Of a DNA stretch of 64,000 nucleotides, positions 54,084 to 62,476 are shown piece by piece. The notes under the pieces are model-generated. The model did not search any database. It was not told where the DNA came from and saw only the letters and a program-made list of their open reading frames with translations. Position 1 is the first letter of the stretch. Every line of letters starts with the position of its first letter. The stretch is from Sinorhizobium meliloti (GTDB lineage: Bacteria; Pseudomonadota; Alphaproteobacteria; Rhizobiales; Rhizobiaceae), in NCBI RefSeq assembly GCF_035610345.1, contig NZ_CP141214.1, forward strand, positions 933,267-997,266. Reading direction: 5' to 3'. Both the position numbers and the translations under genes were made by a program.

Positions 54084-54570
54084 ATCGGCCGTCTCATCGA
54101 TTCCCCCGCAGGCTGACCCATGCGGTTTCAGTTTGCTGTGTCGTGAGAAGGAGTTGCGAGCCTGATGGTTCCAAAAGGTGAGCGCCGCCAGAGGCGCCGA
54201 AACGCAGCGGCCACGCGAATTAGGAAGCGATCGTCGGCTCGGTCCTTTGGGCGAGGGGGCGTAAATGCAGTACGGGCTACGTTGCACTTGGCCGGACCTC
54301 GGCGTTCCGGCCGTGAAGTCCGCCAAGCTGCGGAGGTGGCGGGGTGAAAACCTCAATCAGCTGTAGGTGACATCAGTTCGTTCTACGCACCGAGGCATAA
54401 TTCCGACATCGGCAGGATGTCGGCATCCGTTCCGGCGAGCGGAGACGACATAGCGCGGCCCAGGGGCGAATGAATACGCGGGGACGCCCTCAGGGAGGCA
54501 AATCCTAGTCGCGTGAGGGCAGTGGAATAACTAGGCACGAGGCGGCTTTCGGGCCGCTGGGATAAGTGCT
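54084..54570. other. Intergenic region with no clear gene
   Basis: About 490 bases upstream of the antiporter gene. A minus frame of 63 residues (from 54574) and a plus frame of 60 residues exist, but neither has a ribosome binding site or recognisable composition. It should contain the antiporter promoter. Confidence 0.35.
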
Positions 54571-54783
54571 TCAAGGAAGTCGCGCGGCCTTATTAGGAGC
54601 GGTTGCACTCGCGTCGTATGCCCGGGGGACATACATCTCGGCATCTCGTTTTCGTTTATCTATGAACGCGCCTCCGACGATCAGGTAAACGGCTATCGTC
54701 AACATCGAAATGAGCATTATGCCCACGGGTAGGCCGTTGGATGCTCTCTGTTCAGGTAGGTAGTGATCGTCTCTGTCGCGCAT
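54571..54783 (-). CDS. Small single-helix membrane protein
   Basis: 70 residues from the ATG at 54783, preceded by GGGAGG at 8 bases. The helix IMLISMLTIAVYLIVGGAF covers about residues 22-40, with a charged N terminus and a basic tail. I do not recognise the family. An upstream TTG would add one residue. The good ribosome binding site and single helix make it a probable gene. Confidence 0.55.
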   Translation of the reverse strand: MRDRDDHYLPEQRASNGLPVGIMLISMLTIAVYLIVGGAFIDKRKRDAEMYVPRAYDASATAPNKAARLP

Positions 54784-54846
54784 CAAGCAATTCCTCCCGG
54801 GTGTCCGTCGTAAGGCTCTGGGTCGGCGCGCTATGGCGGAAAAGCC

Positions 54847-55251
54847 TCAGGGCCGCCGAGAAGGGACGATATAGGCAGTTCTGAGGCCATCACTCACCGA
54901 ACGGCTGACGAGGGTGCCGCTCGGGTGTGACAACTCCGACAATGCAACGATGGTTTCGCTCGGCCACCCGCTTAGGACCTTTGCCGGCAGGGAGCCAAGA
55001 CTAAGGTCCGATACGTCTTTTGCAGGGCTGGAGACCCAGCGCTGAATGGCGGAAACGCAGCCGTTCTTTACTGCTTTGGCCTGCACCTCGTCTTCACGGG
55101 CCCAGGTGAATGGAGCTTCGGGCCGAAGCTTATTGGGCGGTGACATCGCGAGCGAGCCCCGCAGGCCGGCCATGCCCCAGGCCGCGCTCTCCATTGCGTT
55201 GGTGATCTCAGCAAGCATCGGACGCAGTCGTAGGGCGCGTTCTGGCACCAC
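54847..55251 (-). CDS. Hypothetical protein
   Basis: 134-residue open frame from GTG 55251, or 123 residues from ATG 55218. Composition is protein-like (MLAEITNAMESAAWGMAGLR, then FTWAREDEVQAKAVKNGCVS), but no ribosome binding site precedes either start and the family is unknown. No signal peptide or membrane helix. Could be an unexpressed remnant. Confidence 0.35.
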   Translation of the reverse strand: MVPERALRLRPMLAEITNAMESAAWGMAGLRGSLAMSPPNKLRPEAPFTWAREDEVQAKAVKNGCVSAIQRWVSSPAKDVSDLSLGSLPAKVLSGWPSETIVALSELSHPSGTLVSRSVSDGLRTAYIVPSRRP

Positions 55252-55361
55252 TGGAGTCGATGCGGCGAGCTAACCCATCTTGACAGCTTCTGCTAAAAAC
55301 GCACGCTCGACTATCATTGCGGCGCGACAGTAGATTGGAAGGTGTTTGAAAGAGCCGCGTC

Positions 55362-55535
55362 ATGCGTAGACGAGATATTGTATGCTTGCTCGCTGGATTG
55401 GCCGGCTTTGCAGTACTGTCAGATGCCTTCGGGCAAACATCGAGAGAAGAGCGCAGAGCGGCGCAATCCACAAAGAAAAAGAGTCGAGTCCGAAACCGGG
55501 CACCCGTGCGGAGGCGAAGCGAAACACGCGCATGA
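55362..55535 (+). CDS. Small secreted basic protein, 57 residues
   Basis: Reads MRRRDIVCLLAGLAGFAVLS, then DAFGQ as probable signal cleavage region, and a mature part rich in Arg and Lys (REERRAAQSTKKKSRVRNR). GAAAGAG lies 8 bases before the ATG. The signal peptide and ribosome binding site suggest a real short gene. Possibly the truncated start of a larger exported protein such as a catalytic-domain protein lost downstream. Confidence 0.45.
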   Translation: MRRRDIVCLLAGLAGFAVLSDAFGQTSREERRAAQSTKKKSRVRNRAPVRRRSETRA

Positions 55536-56113
55536 TGATGAATGCCAGCAAGAGGCGGCGCCGGCCGGCAGGGTCAGTTTGCTAGAGTACAGACCCATAG
55601 GCTTCGTTCCAGCGAAGGTCTTCAGCCTTCAAAGGGATCAGTCCGCTAGCGTACGATCAATTTTCAGTAGAATTGGCACGGGCGATACTGCATAAGGCTA
55701 AAGCAAGGCCCATTTAAAGGAGTTGTCCAGTCAGTATCTGGACGAAGCCGGCTACAACGCCAAACTTCTCGTGATGATCCCCAATCTTTCAAAGCGGCCG
55801 TATTGCTCGTCACGAAGCTGTTCTTGGCGGGCGAAGGCTCCCGATCGCGATGGCCCTTGGGTTCCATGCAAGTGGTCCGCGTTGCCGAAAACACCCACGC
55901 TTGATATCGATCTGGAGGCGATCCGACAAGGAACGACTATCCCAGTTGACTTCTTGTTCTTGGGGAGCGACCAAGGCTCAGCTTGCCGGCGTGCGGAGAA
56001 GGGCGGCGCCCTGAGTTAGATCGATGGATGCCACCGCTCTGGTCCTGCGTCGCCATCTGTGAGCCGCACGCGCGGGGATACAGTGCCTGGCGAGCCGGGC
56101 GAAGGAGAGTTGA
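55536..56113. other. Degenerate region
   Basis: Nearly 580 bases. In 55720-55900 two frames together read SSQYLDEAGYNAKLLVMI and DDPQSFKAAVLLVTKLFLAG, suggesting a frameshifted gene that I cannot name. Otherwise no gene. The start of the methyltransferase follows. Confidence 0.3.
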
Positions 56114-56545
56114 ATGGCTAAAGACCTGTCGTCGCGGCTTCTCGCCATCGTTGATGCGCTGCCGCTGCGGCGGGGCATGCGGGTGCTGGAGATCGGCTGC
56201 GGGCCCGGTGCAATGGCCCGCGAGATCGCGGGCCGGATTGGCGACGGGCACGTTCTCGCCATCGACCGATCCGCCAGGGCGATCGCGCAGGCACGAGCCG
56301 CATCCCAGTCGCAAATCGAATCGGGAAGGCTGAGCTTGCGCCAGGTTGCCGCCGAGGATTTCGAGCTGGAACCGGGTGAGATGCCGTACGATATCGTAGT
56401 CGCCGTGCGCGTCGGTGCATTGGATGGACGTCATCCCGAAGTGGGGCGACGGGCGAAACGTCGTATTGCGGCGGCGTTGACGCCGGAAGGACAATTGTTC
56501 ATCGACGGAGGCGATCCCCTGCGCAAGCTCTCGGTAAACGATTGA
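56114..56545 (+). CDS. Class I SAM-dependent methyltransferase, short
   Basis: 143 residues. Motif I VLEIGCGPGAMAREIA binds S-adenosylmethionine; HVLAIDRSARAIAQARA is the following acidic strand. The usual C-terminal half of the Rossmann fold is short: after FIDGGDPLRK it ends at residue 143, where family members are typically 180-250 residues. It could be a naturally compact enzyme or truncated. GGAGAG precedes the ATG. The target is unknown. Confidence 0.78.
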   Translation: MAKDLSSRLLAIVDALPLRRGMRVLEIGCGPGAMAREIAGRIGDGHVLAIDRSARAIAQARAASQSQIESGRLSLRQVAAEDFELEPGEMPYDIVVAVRVGALDGRHPEVGRRAKRRIAAALTPEGQLFIDGGDPLRKLSVND

Positions 56546-56607
56546 TCGTCACGGTCCCGCGACGTTCGGATTTCGTACGACGCCCAAATTCTGCGTCAGG
56601 TCAGGTA

Positions 56608-56691
56608 CTAAGCCAACCCCTCTGCCCTGAGTGTCTTTTGTACGGCCGGCCGCGCCTCGACCCGCTCGGCATAGATGGTCAGCCTGGCCAT
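56608..56691 (-). pseudogene. Glutathione S-transferase C-terminal scrap
   Basis: MARLTIYAERVEARPAVQKT, then LRAEGLA and a stop, is the typical end of GST proteins. The preceding residues in another frame (NPSLARLYDKWQREH) may be its continuation after a frameshift. No GSH-binding domain exists. The 490 bases from here to 57183 contain no recognised gene. Confidence 0.5.
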
Positions 56692-57183
56692 GCTCGCGCT
56701 GCCATTTGTCGTAAAGCCTCGCCAGGCTCGGGTTACATTTTCTTGTGCCAAGGTACCGGCGGAATCTCGTGGTCAGACACAGGGAGAAGATCCCTGGTGC
56801 GATACCAAGATATTCGGCCGCTTGCGACCAATGAGGCGAGGGCGCTAACTCCTCGCCGTCACGCCTGACCAAATGTAAAGCGAAAGGAGCCGGACATCAT
56901 ACTGCTCTCATAAGCGTCTTGTCGTACACCCGTGGTCACCAGCGGCTAATGGCGTCATGCAGCGCGGAGCTGCATGCGGAGGTCTTGTCGCGGCGCTCGA
57001 GTTCGAAGCCGGATTTCTGACCCTCGACAATCGAATTCATCCTTCGCATTCGACAGCAGAGATGTCGATGCCCCCAAACCGACATTCCGGGAGCCGCTCC
57101 TGCCAGAGGGCGGCGTCGAGACGTTTGCAATCTGGAATCGGCAGCAGCCGGACGCACCGGCGGCGCTCCTGCTCAAAACAGAG

Positions 57184-57321
57184 TTATCTGCTTCTTGCGA
57201 AGGCTGAGTCCATGTCCGCGAACTTGACCTGGGCGCCCAGAACGCCGGCGGCCGGTGCTACTGTCGTGTCCTTCTTTGGTTTTCGAACTTCGCGACTACT
57301 TCTTGCCTGGCCTTTGGCCAT
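57184..57321 (-). CDS. Small conserved basic protein (MAKGQ-R-E-x-RKPKK type)
   Basis: 45 residues starting MAKGQARSSREVRKPKKDTT, matching a family of very short proteins common in proteobacteria. AGGAGG lies 5 bases before the ATG. The function is unknown; their basic nature suggests nucleic-acid or ribosome contact, but that is speculation. Too short for usual gene finding. Confidence 0.7.
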   Translation of the reverse strand: MAKGQARSSREVRKPKKDTTVAPAAGVLGAQVKFADMDSAFARSR

Positions 57322-57387
57322 CTGGTCCTCCTGCATTTTCAGTTGGTTGACTTTCAATGGTCGGCATCGCCAGCCCCCTGCGTCCAG

Positions 57388-57585
57388 TCAGCAAGGACGA
57401 AGCGTTCCAACTCGGAGGAAGGAGAGCCTCGCGCCCGGTGGTGCTGACTTGAACCGCTTGATGCGTGGTGCGGCTGCGGGCTCGCCTTCACGAATCTGCC
57501 GAAGCCGAGCGTTCGCGCCGTATCCAAACCCGCTGACGCTGACGAGATTACGAGCTGTACTGTTAAGGTGGAGGTCGGAAGACAT
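57388..57585 (-). CDS. Hypothetical small protein
   Basis: 65 residues from the ATG at 57585, preceded by AAAGGAGG, one of the best ribosome binding sites in the window. Sequence MSSDLHLNSTARNLVSVSGF, then ARLRQIREGEPAAAPRIKRF. Family not recognised. Lies 66 bases upstream of the MAKGQ-type gene and on the same strand, so they may be co-transcribed. Confidence 0.5.
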   Translation of the reverse strand: MSSDLHLNSTARNLVSVSGFGYGANARLRQIREGEPAAAPRIKRFKSAPPGARLSFLRVGTLRPC

Positions 57586-58145
57586 GCTGTCCTCCTTTCG
57601 TTGGGGCCAGGACACCAAGGCCCCGAAGCAGCAGTGCCCTTGATCCGCCCGCTGAAGCTAGCAGCATGCATGCTTTAACGGACATGCGCAATGGCGACCG
57701 GCTCTTTGTTATCGATCAAAGCGTGAAAGGTTTCGCACGACGAGTCGACTCCGAGCGAAGGGGCCGACGATAACATCCCTTGCAGGCGAGGATTCCGATC
57801 GAGCCTATCGGCGAAGCCCGCGCCACCGCCGTAATTTTGACGCGCGCGTCGGGCAGTTCAGAGTTTAACGCGCGCTCTGGGCATTTCAGAGCTTCTACTA
57901 CGCGTGCTGGCCTTTTTCCGTGGGGGCGGTCGACGGCTCGAACCATTGAGCTACAGGCCCCACCAGAGAGTTTCTAGGGACAGCAAGCCGATCGATGAAG
58001 CTCGGTCGCGATGATTGTTCCCTCTCAAGAGCGCCGACTTTGAGGCTCAGATGACAGTCCAGGGGATCGCTGAAACGCCAAGTGGGTAAATAGTAGCTTT
58101 GGTGACCTAGCTTCCTCGGCCATGCTGCCCCGCGGGCCCCTTTGG
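57586..58145. other. Intergenic region with a tRNA-like half
   Basis: About 560 bases without a supported gene. On the minus strand at 57945-57962, GGGGCCTGTAGCTCAATGGT, a 5' tRNA-like stretch with a pairing D-arm, is followed by unrelated sequence. The anticodon and T arms are missing. It may be the remnant of a tRNA-type integration target. Confidence 0.35.
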
Positions 58146-58546
58146 CTATTCTTTCGACAGACCGTAGCGAAGCACGCGCAGCTCTTCGTCTTCGAGAGAA
58201 ATCTCCAACACCCGATTGATAAGGTCATCGTCATTGTCGAGCTCGATCAATGCCTGCTCGAACAGTCGAGGTCCATGCCGGGTGGGCCGTTAAGCCAGAT
58301 CAGCCCGGCACGGATGGCGACGTCGGCATCTTGTCCCTTGGTGCCCGGCTTGTCTTTTGGTCCCCGGAAATCGACCGAGTTCTTCGTGACAAACGTCCAG
58401 TCGCCTTCGAGAATGATTGGTTTGAGCTCCCAGTCCTCCAAGCCGCCCTTTTTCATCCGGACGATGTGGCTTGTTTCGCCGTGGCCCTTTTCGATTGCCA
58501 TTTTTGCCAGTTGCGGACTGAGGCACTCATCGATCAGAAACTTCAT
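58146..58546 (-). pseudogene. DUF5615 PIN-like toxin, frameshifted
   Basis: MKFLIDECLSPQLAKMAIEK, then FVTKNSVDFRG and LIWLNGPPGMDLD match DUF5615 PIN-like proteins, with the acidic residues of the PIN site. A one-base loss near 58265 shifts the frame. The other frame continues FEQALIELDNDDDLINRVLE, then ISLEDEELRVLRYGLSKE to the stop at 58146, the normal family end. The toxin's last third is therefore out of frame. The partner antitoxin-like DUF433 gene is intact. Confidence 0.82.
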
Positions 58547-58800
58547 CCCGTCTTCCTACGACGGGGGACGCGACGATCCGTGATGATGACTGAGCCTTCG
58601 GGAATGTCGCCGGAGACGCGGGGCCGGCCGCGCAAGGGGTTCGCTTCCGCGTAGATAGACGCGAGCTTTATCTTCTCCGCGTCCAGGCTAGGCCAGGCTT
58701 CCAGGATGCGCTCAACCGCATGACCAGCCGCTACGGATGCGGCAACATCGTAGCCGCGGATGACAGGCGTACCGCCAAGTACGTCGGGTGAGGCTGTCAC
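58543..58800 (-). CDS. DUF433 antitoxin-like protein
   Basis: 85 residues starting at GTG 58800: TASPDVLGGTPVIRGYDVAA is the DUF433 motif, and VERILEAWPSLDAEKIKLAS is its helix-turn-helix-like part. DUF433 proteins pair with DUF5615 PIN-like toxins as antitoxins. The GTG was chosen because no in-frame ATG lies upstream before a stop. Overlaps the DUF5615 gene by four bases. Divergent from the Fic gene across two inverted repeats that may be shared operators. Confidence 0.82.
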   Translation of the reverse strand: MTASPDVLGGTPVIRGYDVAASVAAGHAVERILEAWPSLDAEKIKLASIYAEANPLRGRPRVSGDIPEGSVIITDRRVPRRRKTG

Positions 58801-58847
58801 GATCTCTCGCGCTGCGGCAAGGTTCCCTTGCGGTGAACATGGTCATT

Positions 58848-58872
58848 ATTCTCCGCGAAAAATGCGGAGAAT
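58848..58872. promoter_or_regulatory. Inverted repeat 1 upstream of the Fic gene
   Basis: ATTCTCCGC - 7 bases - GCGGAGAAT, perfect 9-base arms. It lies between the divergent DUF433 and Fic genes, and its arms match repeat 2 at 8-9 of 9 positions with the same 7-base spacer. Confidence 0.7.
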
Positions 58873-58900
58873 TCACTTGCAGGTGCAGAGATTAATAGCC

Positions 58901-58928
58901 ATATTCACCGCAAAGGATGCGGAGAATA
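58901..58928. promoter_or_regulatory. Inverted repeat 2, overlapping the Fic translation start
   Basis: ATATTCACCGC - 7 bases - GCGGAGAATAT, with 10 of 11 arm positions paired. The right arm supplies the GGAG ribosome binding site and directly abuts the TTG start (58929). A protein bound here, or a hairpin in the mRNA, would block Fic synthesis. Confidence 0.7.
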
Positions 58929-60047
58929 TTGAGCTATATTCACAATCTAGACGGCTGGCCGAGATTTGCCTGGAGTAACGATGCTCTGGCTGGGCCGTTA
59001 GCGGCAGTCCGACATCAGCAAGGGCGCCTGCTCGGGCGGATGGAAGCGCGGGGCTTTGATTTTCGTGCTGAAGCAGTTCTGTACACGTTAACTGAAGACG
59101 TTGTGAAGTCCAGTGAGATCGAGGGCGAGTTTCTCGACAAGGAACAGGTCCGCTCCTCCATCGCCCGCCGGCTCGGCCTGGACATTGGTGCGCTCGCTCC
59201 TGCCGACCGCCACGTCGAGGGCGTCGTTGAGATGATGCTGGATGCCACCCAGAACTATGAGGCCCCACTGTCCGATGAGCGGCTGCTTGCTTGGCATGGC
59301 GCGCTATTTCCGACCGGCCGCAGCGGCATGACAAAAATCATTGTTGGTGCTTGGCGTTATGAAAATTCTGGCCCAATGCAGGTGGTCTCTGGGCCGATGG
59401 GACGTGAGAGGGTCCATTTCGAGGCGCCTGCAGCCGCACGACTTCCAGAAGAGATGGCTGCATTTCTTTCTTGGTTCAACGGGCAAGCGTCGCACGACCC
59501 GGTCCTGAAAGCAGCGATCGCGCATTTGTGGTTTGTTACCATACACCCTTTCGAGGACGGCAATGGCCGCATTGCGCGCGCTATCGCCGATATGGCGCTC
59601 GCCAGGTCAGAAGGCACCTCGCAGCGCTTCTACAGTATGTCCGCGCAGATTCGGCAAGAGAGGAAGGACTACTATGCCATCCTCGAGACGACACAGAAGG
59701 GCGATCTCGATATCACCGGCTGGCTTCTGTGGTTTCTCGGCTGCCTCAATCGTGCCTTTGACGGGGCCGAAAAAATTCTCGCCAATGTGCTCCGCAAGAC
59801 GCGCTTCTGGGAAGCGCACGCCAGCCAGCGGCTTAGTGAGCGCCAGCGCAAGGTCGTCAATCGACTTCTCGAGGGCTTTGAGGGCAAATTAACGTCGTCC
59901 AAGTGGGCCAAGCTAACGCAGACCTCACCGGACACCGCCCTGCGCGACATCAACGACCTCGTGGCACGCGGGATTCTCATTCGGGAAGCAAGCGGAGGGC
60001 GGAGTACCAGCTACTCTCTGGCTGATGTCGAAGAGATTCCGAACTGA
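58929..60047 (+). CDS. Fic-family protein with N-terminal DUF4172 domain
   Basis: 372 residues from TTG 58929 (GGAG at 58921-58924); ATG 58917 is in frame but has no properly spaced ribosome binding site. Residues near the start (YIHNLDGWPRFAW) are the DUF4172 domain. The inhibitory motif SSEIEG in VVKSSEIEGEFLD is the class II [S/T]xxxE[G/N] pattern, and the active motif is HPFEDGNGRIARAIAD. The C-terminal winged helix (KWAKLTQTSPDTALRDINDL) could bind DNA and serve autoregulation through the two inverted repeats. Expected activity: AMPylation of a protein target. Confidence 0.9.
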   Translation: MSYIHNLDGWPRFAWSNDALAGPLAAVRHQQGRLLGRMEARGFDFRAEAVLYTLTEDVVKSSEIEGEFLDKEQVRSSIARRLGLDIGALAPADRHVEGVVEMMLDATQNYEAPLSDERLLAWHGALFPTGRSGMTKIIVGAWRYENSGPMQVVSGPMGRERVHFEAPAAARLPEEMAAFLSWFNGQASHDPVLKAAIAHLWFVTIHPFEDGNGRIARAIADMALARSEGTSQRFYSMSAQIRQERKDYYAILETTQKGDLDITGWLLWFLGCLNRAFDGAEKILANVLRKTRFWEAHASQRLSERQRKVVNRLLEGFEGKLTSSKWAKLTQTSPDTALRDINDLVARGILIREASGGRSTSYSLADVEEIPN

Positions 60048-60073
60048 CCTTCGGTGTCGATCAGGAGGTCCTT

Positions 60074-60096
60074 GGTTCTAATCCGTTCAAGGCGAG
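60074..60096 (+). repeat. Short repeat, second copy near a Fic gene
   Basis: GGTTCTAATCC followed by GTTCAAGGCGAG, 20 of 23 positions equal to the copy at 40540-40562. It starts 27 bases after the Fic stop. Between here and 60310, a minus-strand open frame with an ICGHC pair (60153-60311) has protein-like composition but no ATG. Confidence 0.4.
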
Positions 60097-60310
60097 GGCT
60101 AACAGACACTTGGCCGCGAATGCTGTTCGTTAGTATGCTGACGTCTCTTACCTATTGCGGCGGAAGGCCGGCGCGCGCAAGGTCGGCCGATGCCTGATCG
60201 GTATCAGTAGGAACGGCGACCGCCTCTCATCAGTCCAGATTACCTCGACTTCACAATGGCCGCAGATTGCGTACAACTCCACCGCTCCGACCTCTTGCGT
60301 TGGGCATTTT

Positions 60311-61897
60311 TCATCGCGATTCGGACAGAAGCGTCTTCCAAGCCGCCACCATCATAAGCAGGAGAAGAAGGGCGAAGGGGAAGCCGGTGGCGATGGCGCT
60401 CGCCTGAAGTGCGGCAAGCCCGCCACCGAGCAGCAGCGCTATGGCGACTAGGCCCTCGAATGTGGCCCAGAAGACGCGTTGCGCCACGGGAGCGTCAACC
60501 TTGCCGCCGGCGGTGATGGTGTCGATGACCAGCGAGCCCGAATCGGACGATGTGACGAAGAACACGATCACCAGTACGATACCGATTAGCGAGGTCAGTC
60601 CCGCCAGCGGCATTGGCTCCAGCATCCGGAACAGTGACAGTTCAGGCGTGTAGGCCGCGACAGTCTCCTGTACACCTTGATAACCATCGTTCAGGAACTG
60701 CGAAAGCGCGGTGCCCCCGAAGGCCGACATCCAGAAGATCGACGCGATCGTCGGAATGAGCAGCACGCATACGATGAATTCGCGTACCGTGCGGCCTCTC
60801 GAGATGCGGGCGATAAACATGCCGACAAAGGGCGACCAGGAAATCCACCAAGCCCAGTAAAAAGCGGTCCAGCCATGCACGAACTCGTCATCTGTGCGCG
60901 CGAAGGGATTGGACAGCGCCGGCAGATGGGTCAAGTAGGACCAGGTGTTGGTGAAGAAGCCGGCGGCGATTTCCATGGTCGGTCCGAGGGCGAAGACGAA
61001 GGAAACCAGCAGCACGGCGAGAACCATGTTGATCTCGGACAGGCGTTTGACTCCTGCGTCGAGTCCCGCGACAACCGAAACCAGCGCAATTGCCGTAATC
61101 CCGGTAATGAGGAGAACCTTCATCGTATCTGTCACCGGAACTCCGTAGAGGAAGTTAAAGCCGGCCAGCGCCTGTTCGGCGCCGAAGCCGAGCGAGGTCG
61201 CCAGGCCGAAAAGTGTCGCGAAGACGGCCATGATGTCGATGATGTGGCCGATCCAACCACGTACGCGTTCGCCGAAAATCGGGTAAAAGGCGGAGCGCAC
61301 CGACATAGGCATGCCCTTGTTGTAGGCGGCCAAAGCCAGCGAGAGGCCGACGACGGCATAGATCGCCCACGGGTGCAAGCCCCAGTGATAGATGGTGGCT
61401 GCCATGGCGGCTTCGCGCGCAGCCTCAACCATTTCAGCATTCACCACGCCCGCGGACACCGGGCTGGCGATGCCCAGAGGCGGGTTGCTAAAGTGATACA
61501 TCGGCTCGAGCACGCCGAAGAACATCAGTCCGATGCCCATGCCAGCGGCGAAAAGCATCGAGAACCAGCCGGCATATCCAAAGTCTGGCATGGCTTCGGC
61601 CCCACCGATGCGCACTCGACCCAGCGGGGACAGTACGATGGCGAGGCAAAACAGGACGAACAGATTGCCTGCTATGATGAACAGCCAATCGAAGGTCGAG
61701 GTGAGCCACACGCGCAGTTCGCTAAGCGCCGGGCCTACAGAGTCCCTGAAGATCAGGGTGAAGATGACAAAGCCGACGATGATAGCCGCCGAGACGAAGA
61801 AAACCGGATTGTGAATGTCCAACCCTAGAATCCGGACGTTGTCCTGGCCGGCTTCGAGGCCATGTTCCTCGGTCGCTGTCGTTTCAACAGATGACAT
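60311..61897 (-). CDS. BCCT-family betaine/carnitine/choline transporter
   Basis: 528 residues with about 12 membrane segments. Family marks GMGIGLMFFGVLEPMYHF and WAWWISWSPFVGMFIARISR are both present; the second is the tryptophan-rich substrate segment of TM8. It drives uptake of quaternary ammonium compounds with sodium or proton. No long C-terminal regulatory tail, so it is more like the constitutive BCCT types. It could supply choline or betaine and so fit functionally with the BetI/ChoX genes 12 kb away, though they are not linked. Confidence 0.93.
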   Translation of the reverse strand: MSSVETTATEEHGLEAGQDNVRILGLDIHNPVFFVSAAIIVGFVIFTLIFRDSVGPALSELRVWLTSTFDWLFIIAGNLFVLFCLAIVLSPLGRVRIGGAEAMPDFGYAGWFSMLFAAGMGIGLMFFGVLEPMYHFSNPPLGIASPVSAGVVNAEMVEAAREAAMAATIYHWGLHPWAIYAVVGLSLALAAYNKGMPMSVRSAFYPIFGERVRGWIGHIIDIMAVFATLFGLATSLGFGAEQALAGFNFLYGVPVTDTMKVLLITGITAIALVSVVAGLDAGVKRLSEINMVLAVLLVSFVFALGPTMEIAAGFFTNTWSYLTHLPALSNPFARTDDEFVHGWTAFYWAWWISWSPFVGMFIARISRGRTVREFIVCVLLIPTIASIFWMSAFGGTALSQFLNDGYQGVQETVAAYTPELSLFRMLEPMPLAGLTSLIGIVLVIVFFVTSSDSGSLVIDTITAGGKVDAPVAQRVFWATFEGLVAIALLLGGGLAALQASAIATGFPFALLLLLMMVAAWKTLLSESR

Positions 61898-62342
61898 GCT
61901 CCCCTCCCTAAACTTTCACCGTGCGTCGGTTCGGCCATCGTGCATATGACCGTTTGCAACTTGACTCGGTTATCCTGGCATCGTGGTCCTGATTGCGACA
62001 TTGCGGCGCTAATTGTGACCTACTGTGGGACCCTCACCGTGATAGCGGTTTTGTTGCAGGTCTCACCTTCGGCACGTTCGTCTTCCTGGTCCTTATTTGG
62101 ACGTTGGTCTGGTGACTTAACAAACTCGCACGGAGACCGCGGATTTGAGTTGTGGGCCATATCCGACGACGATCGGCATTTCTAGGTAGCGAGCGGCCCA
62201 GGATTTACGGCTTGCGGGGACGCTTCTGGCGGGGCGGCTCGAGGGTTTCCATGAGCCTGCTGGCTTCGAGCAGCACAGCGTTCTGCACATCCTCCTTCTT
62301 CTTCAATTCGAGGACGTGGAAGAAGTTGAACGTGATTTTAGG
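61898..62342. other. Intergenic region
   Basis: About 440 bases between the BCCT gene start and an IS66 scrap. The minus-strand frame from 62480 to 62205 (ELKKKEDVQNAVLLEASRLM) is protein-like but without a family; it may belong to the same lost element. The BCCT promoter should lie around 61900-62000. Confidence 0.35.
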
Positions 62343-62430
62343 GCGTAGCGCAGCCAGGCTAGTGGCTCGATGCCACGGGCGCGGCAGGTCAGCATCAGAC
62401 TGTAGATCACGGCGCAGGCTGAGGCTGTAT
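62343..62430 (-). pseudogene. IS66-family transposase scrap
   Basis: Minus-strand frame reads DTASACAVIYSLMLTCRARG then IEPLAWLRYAL. This resembles the conserved end of IS66 TnpC (IYSLIETCK-x-NG-x-P-x-x-WL). Thirty residues only, then a frameshift. The element is otherwise gone. Confidence 0.5.
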
Positions 62431-62476
62431 CGGTCGCTGCCGGCTTCACTTCGAGCGATGCCAATGATTGCTGCGA

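Noticed and set aside
54383..54574. 63-codon minus-strand frame
   Set aside because: No ribosome binding site, no signal or membrane segment and no family pattern.
57940..57965. tRNA gene on the minus strand (GGGGCCTGTAGCTCAATGG)
   Set aside because: Only the acceptor 5' strand and D-arm are present. No anticodon arm, T arm or 3' end follows, so it is at best a remnant.
60153..60311. Minus-strand frame with ICGHCEVEVIW
   Set aside because: Zinc-ribbon-like spacing is suggestive, but there is no ATG and only a weak GTG start; not enough for a gene call.
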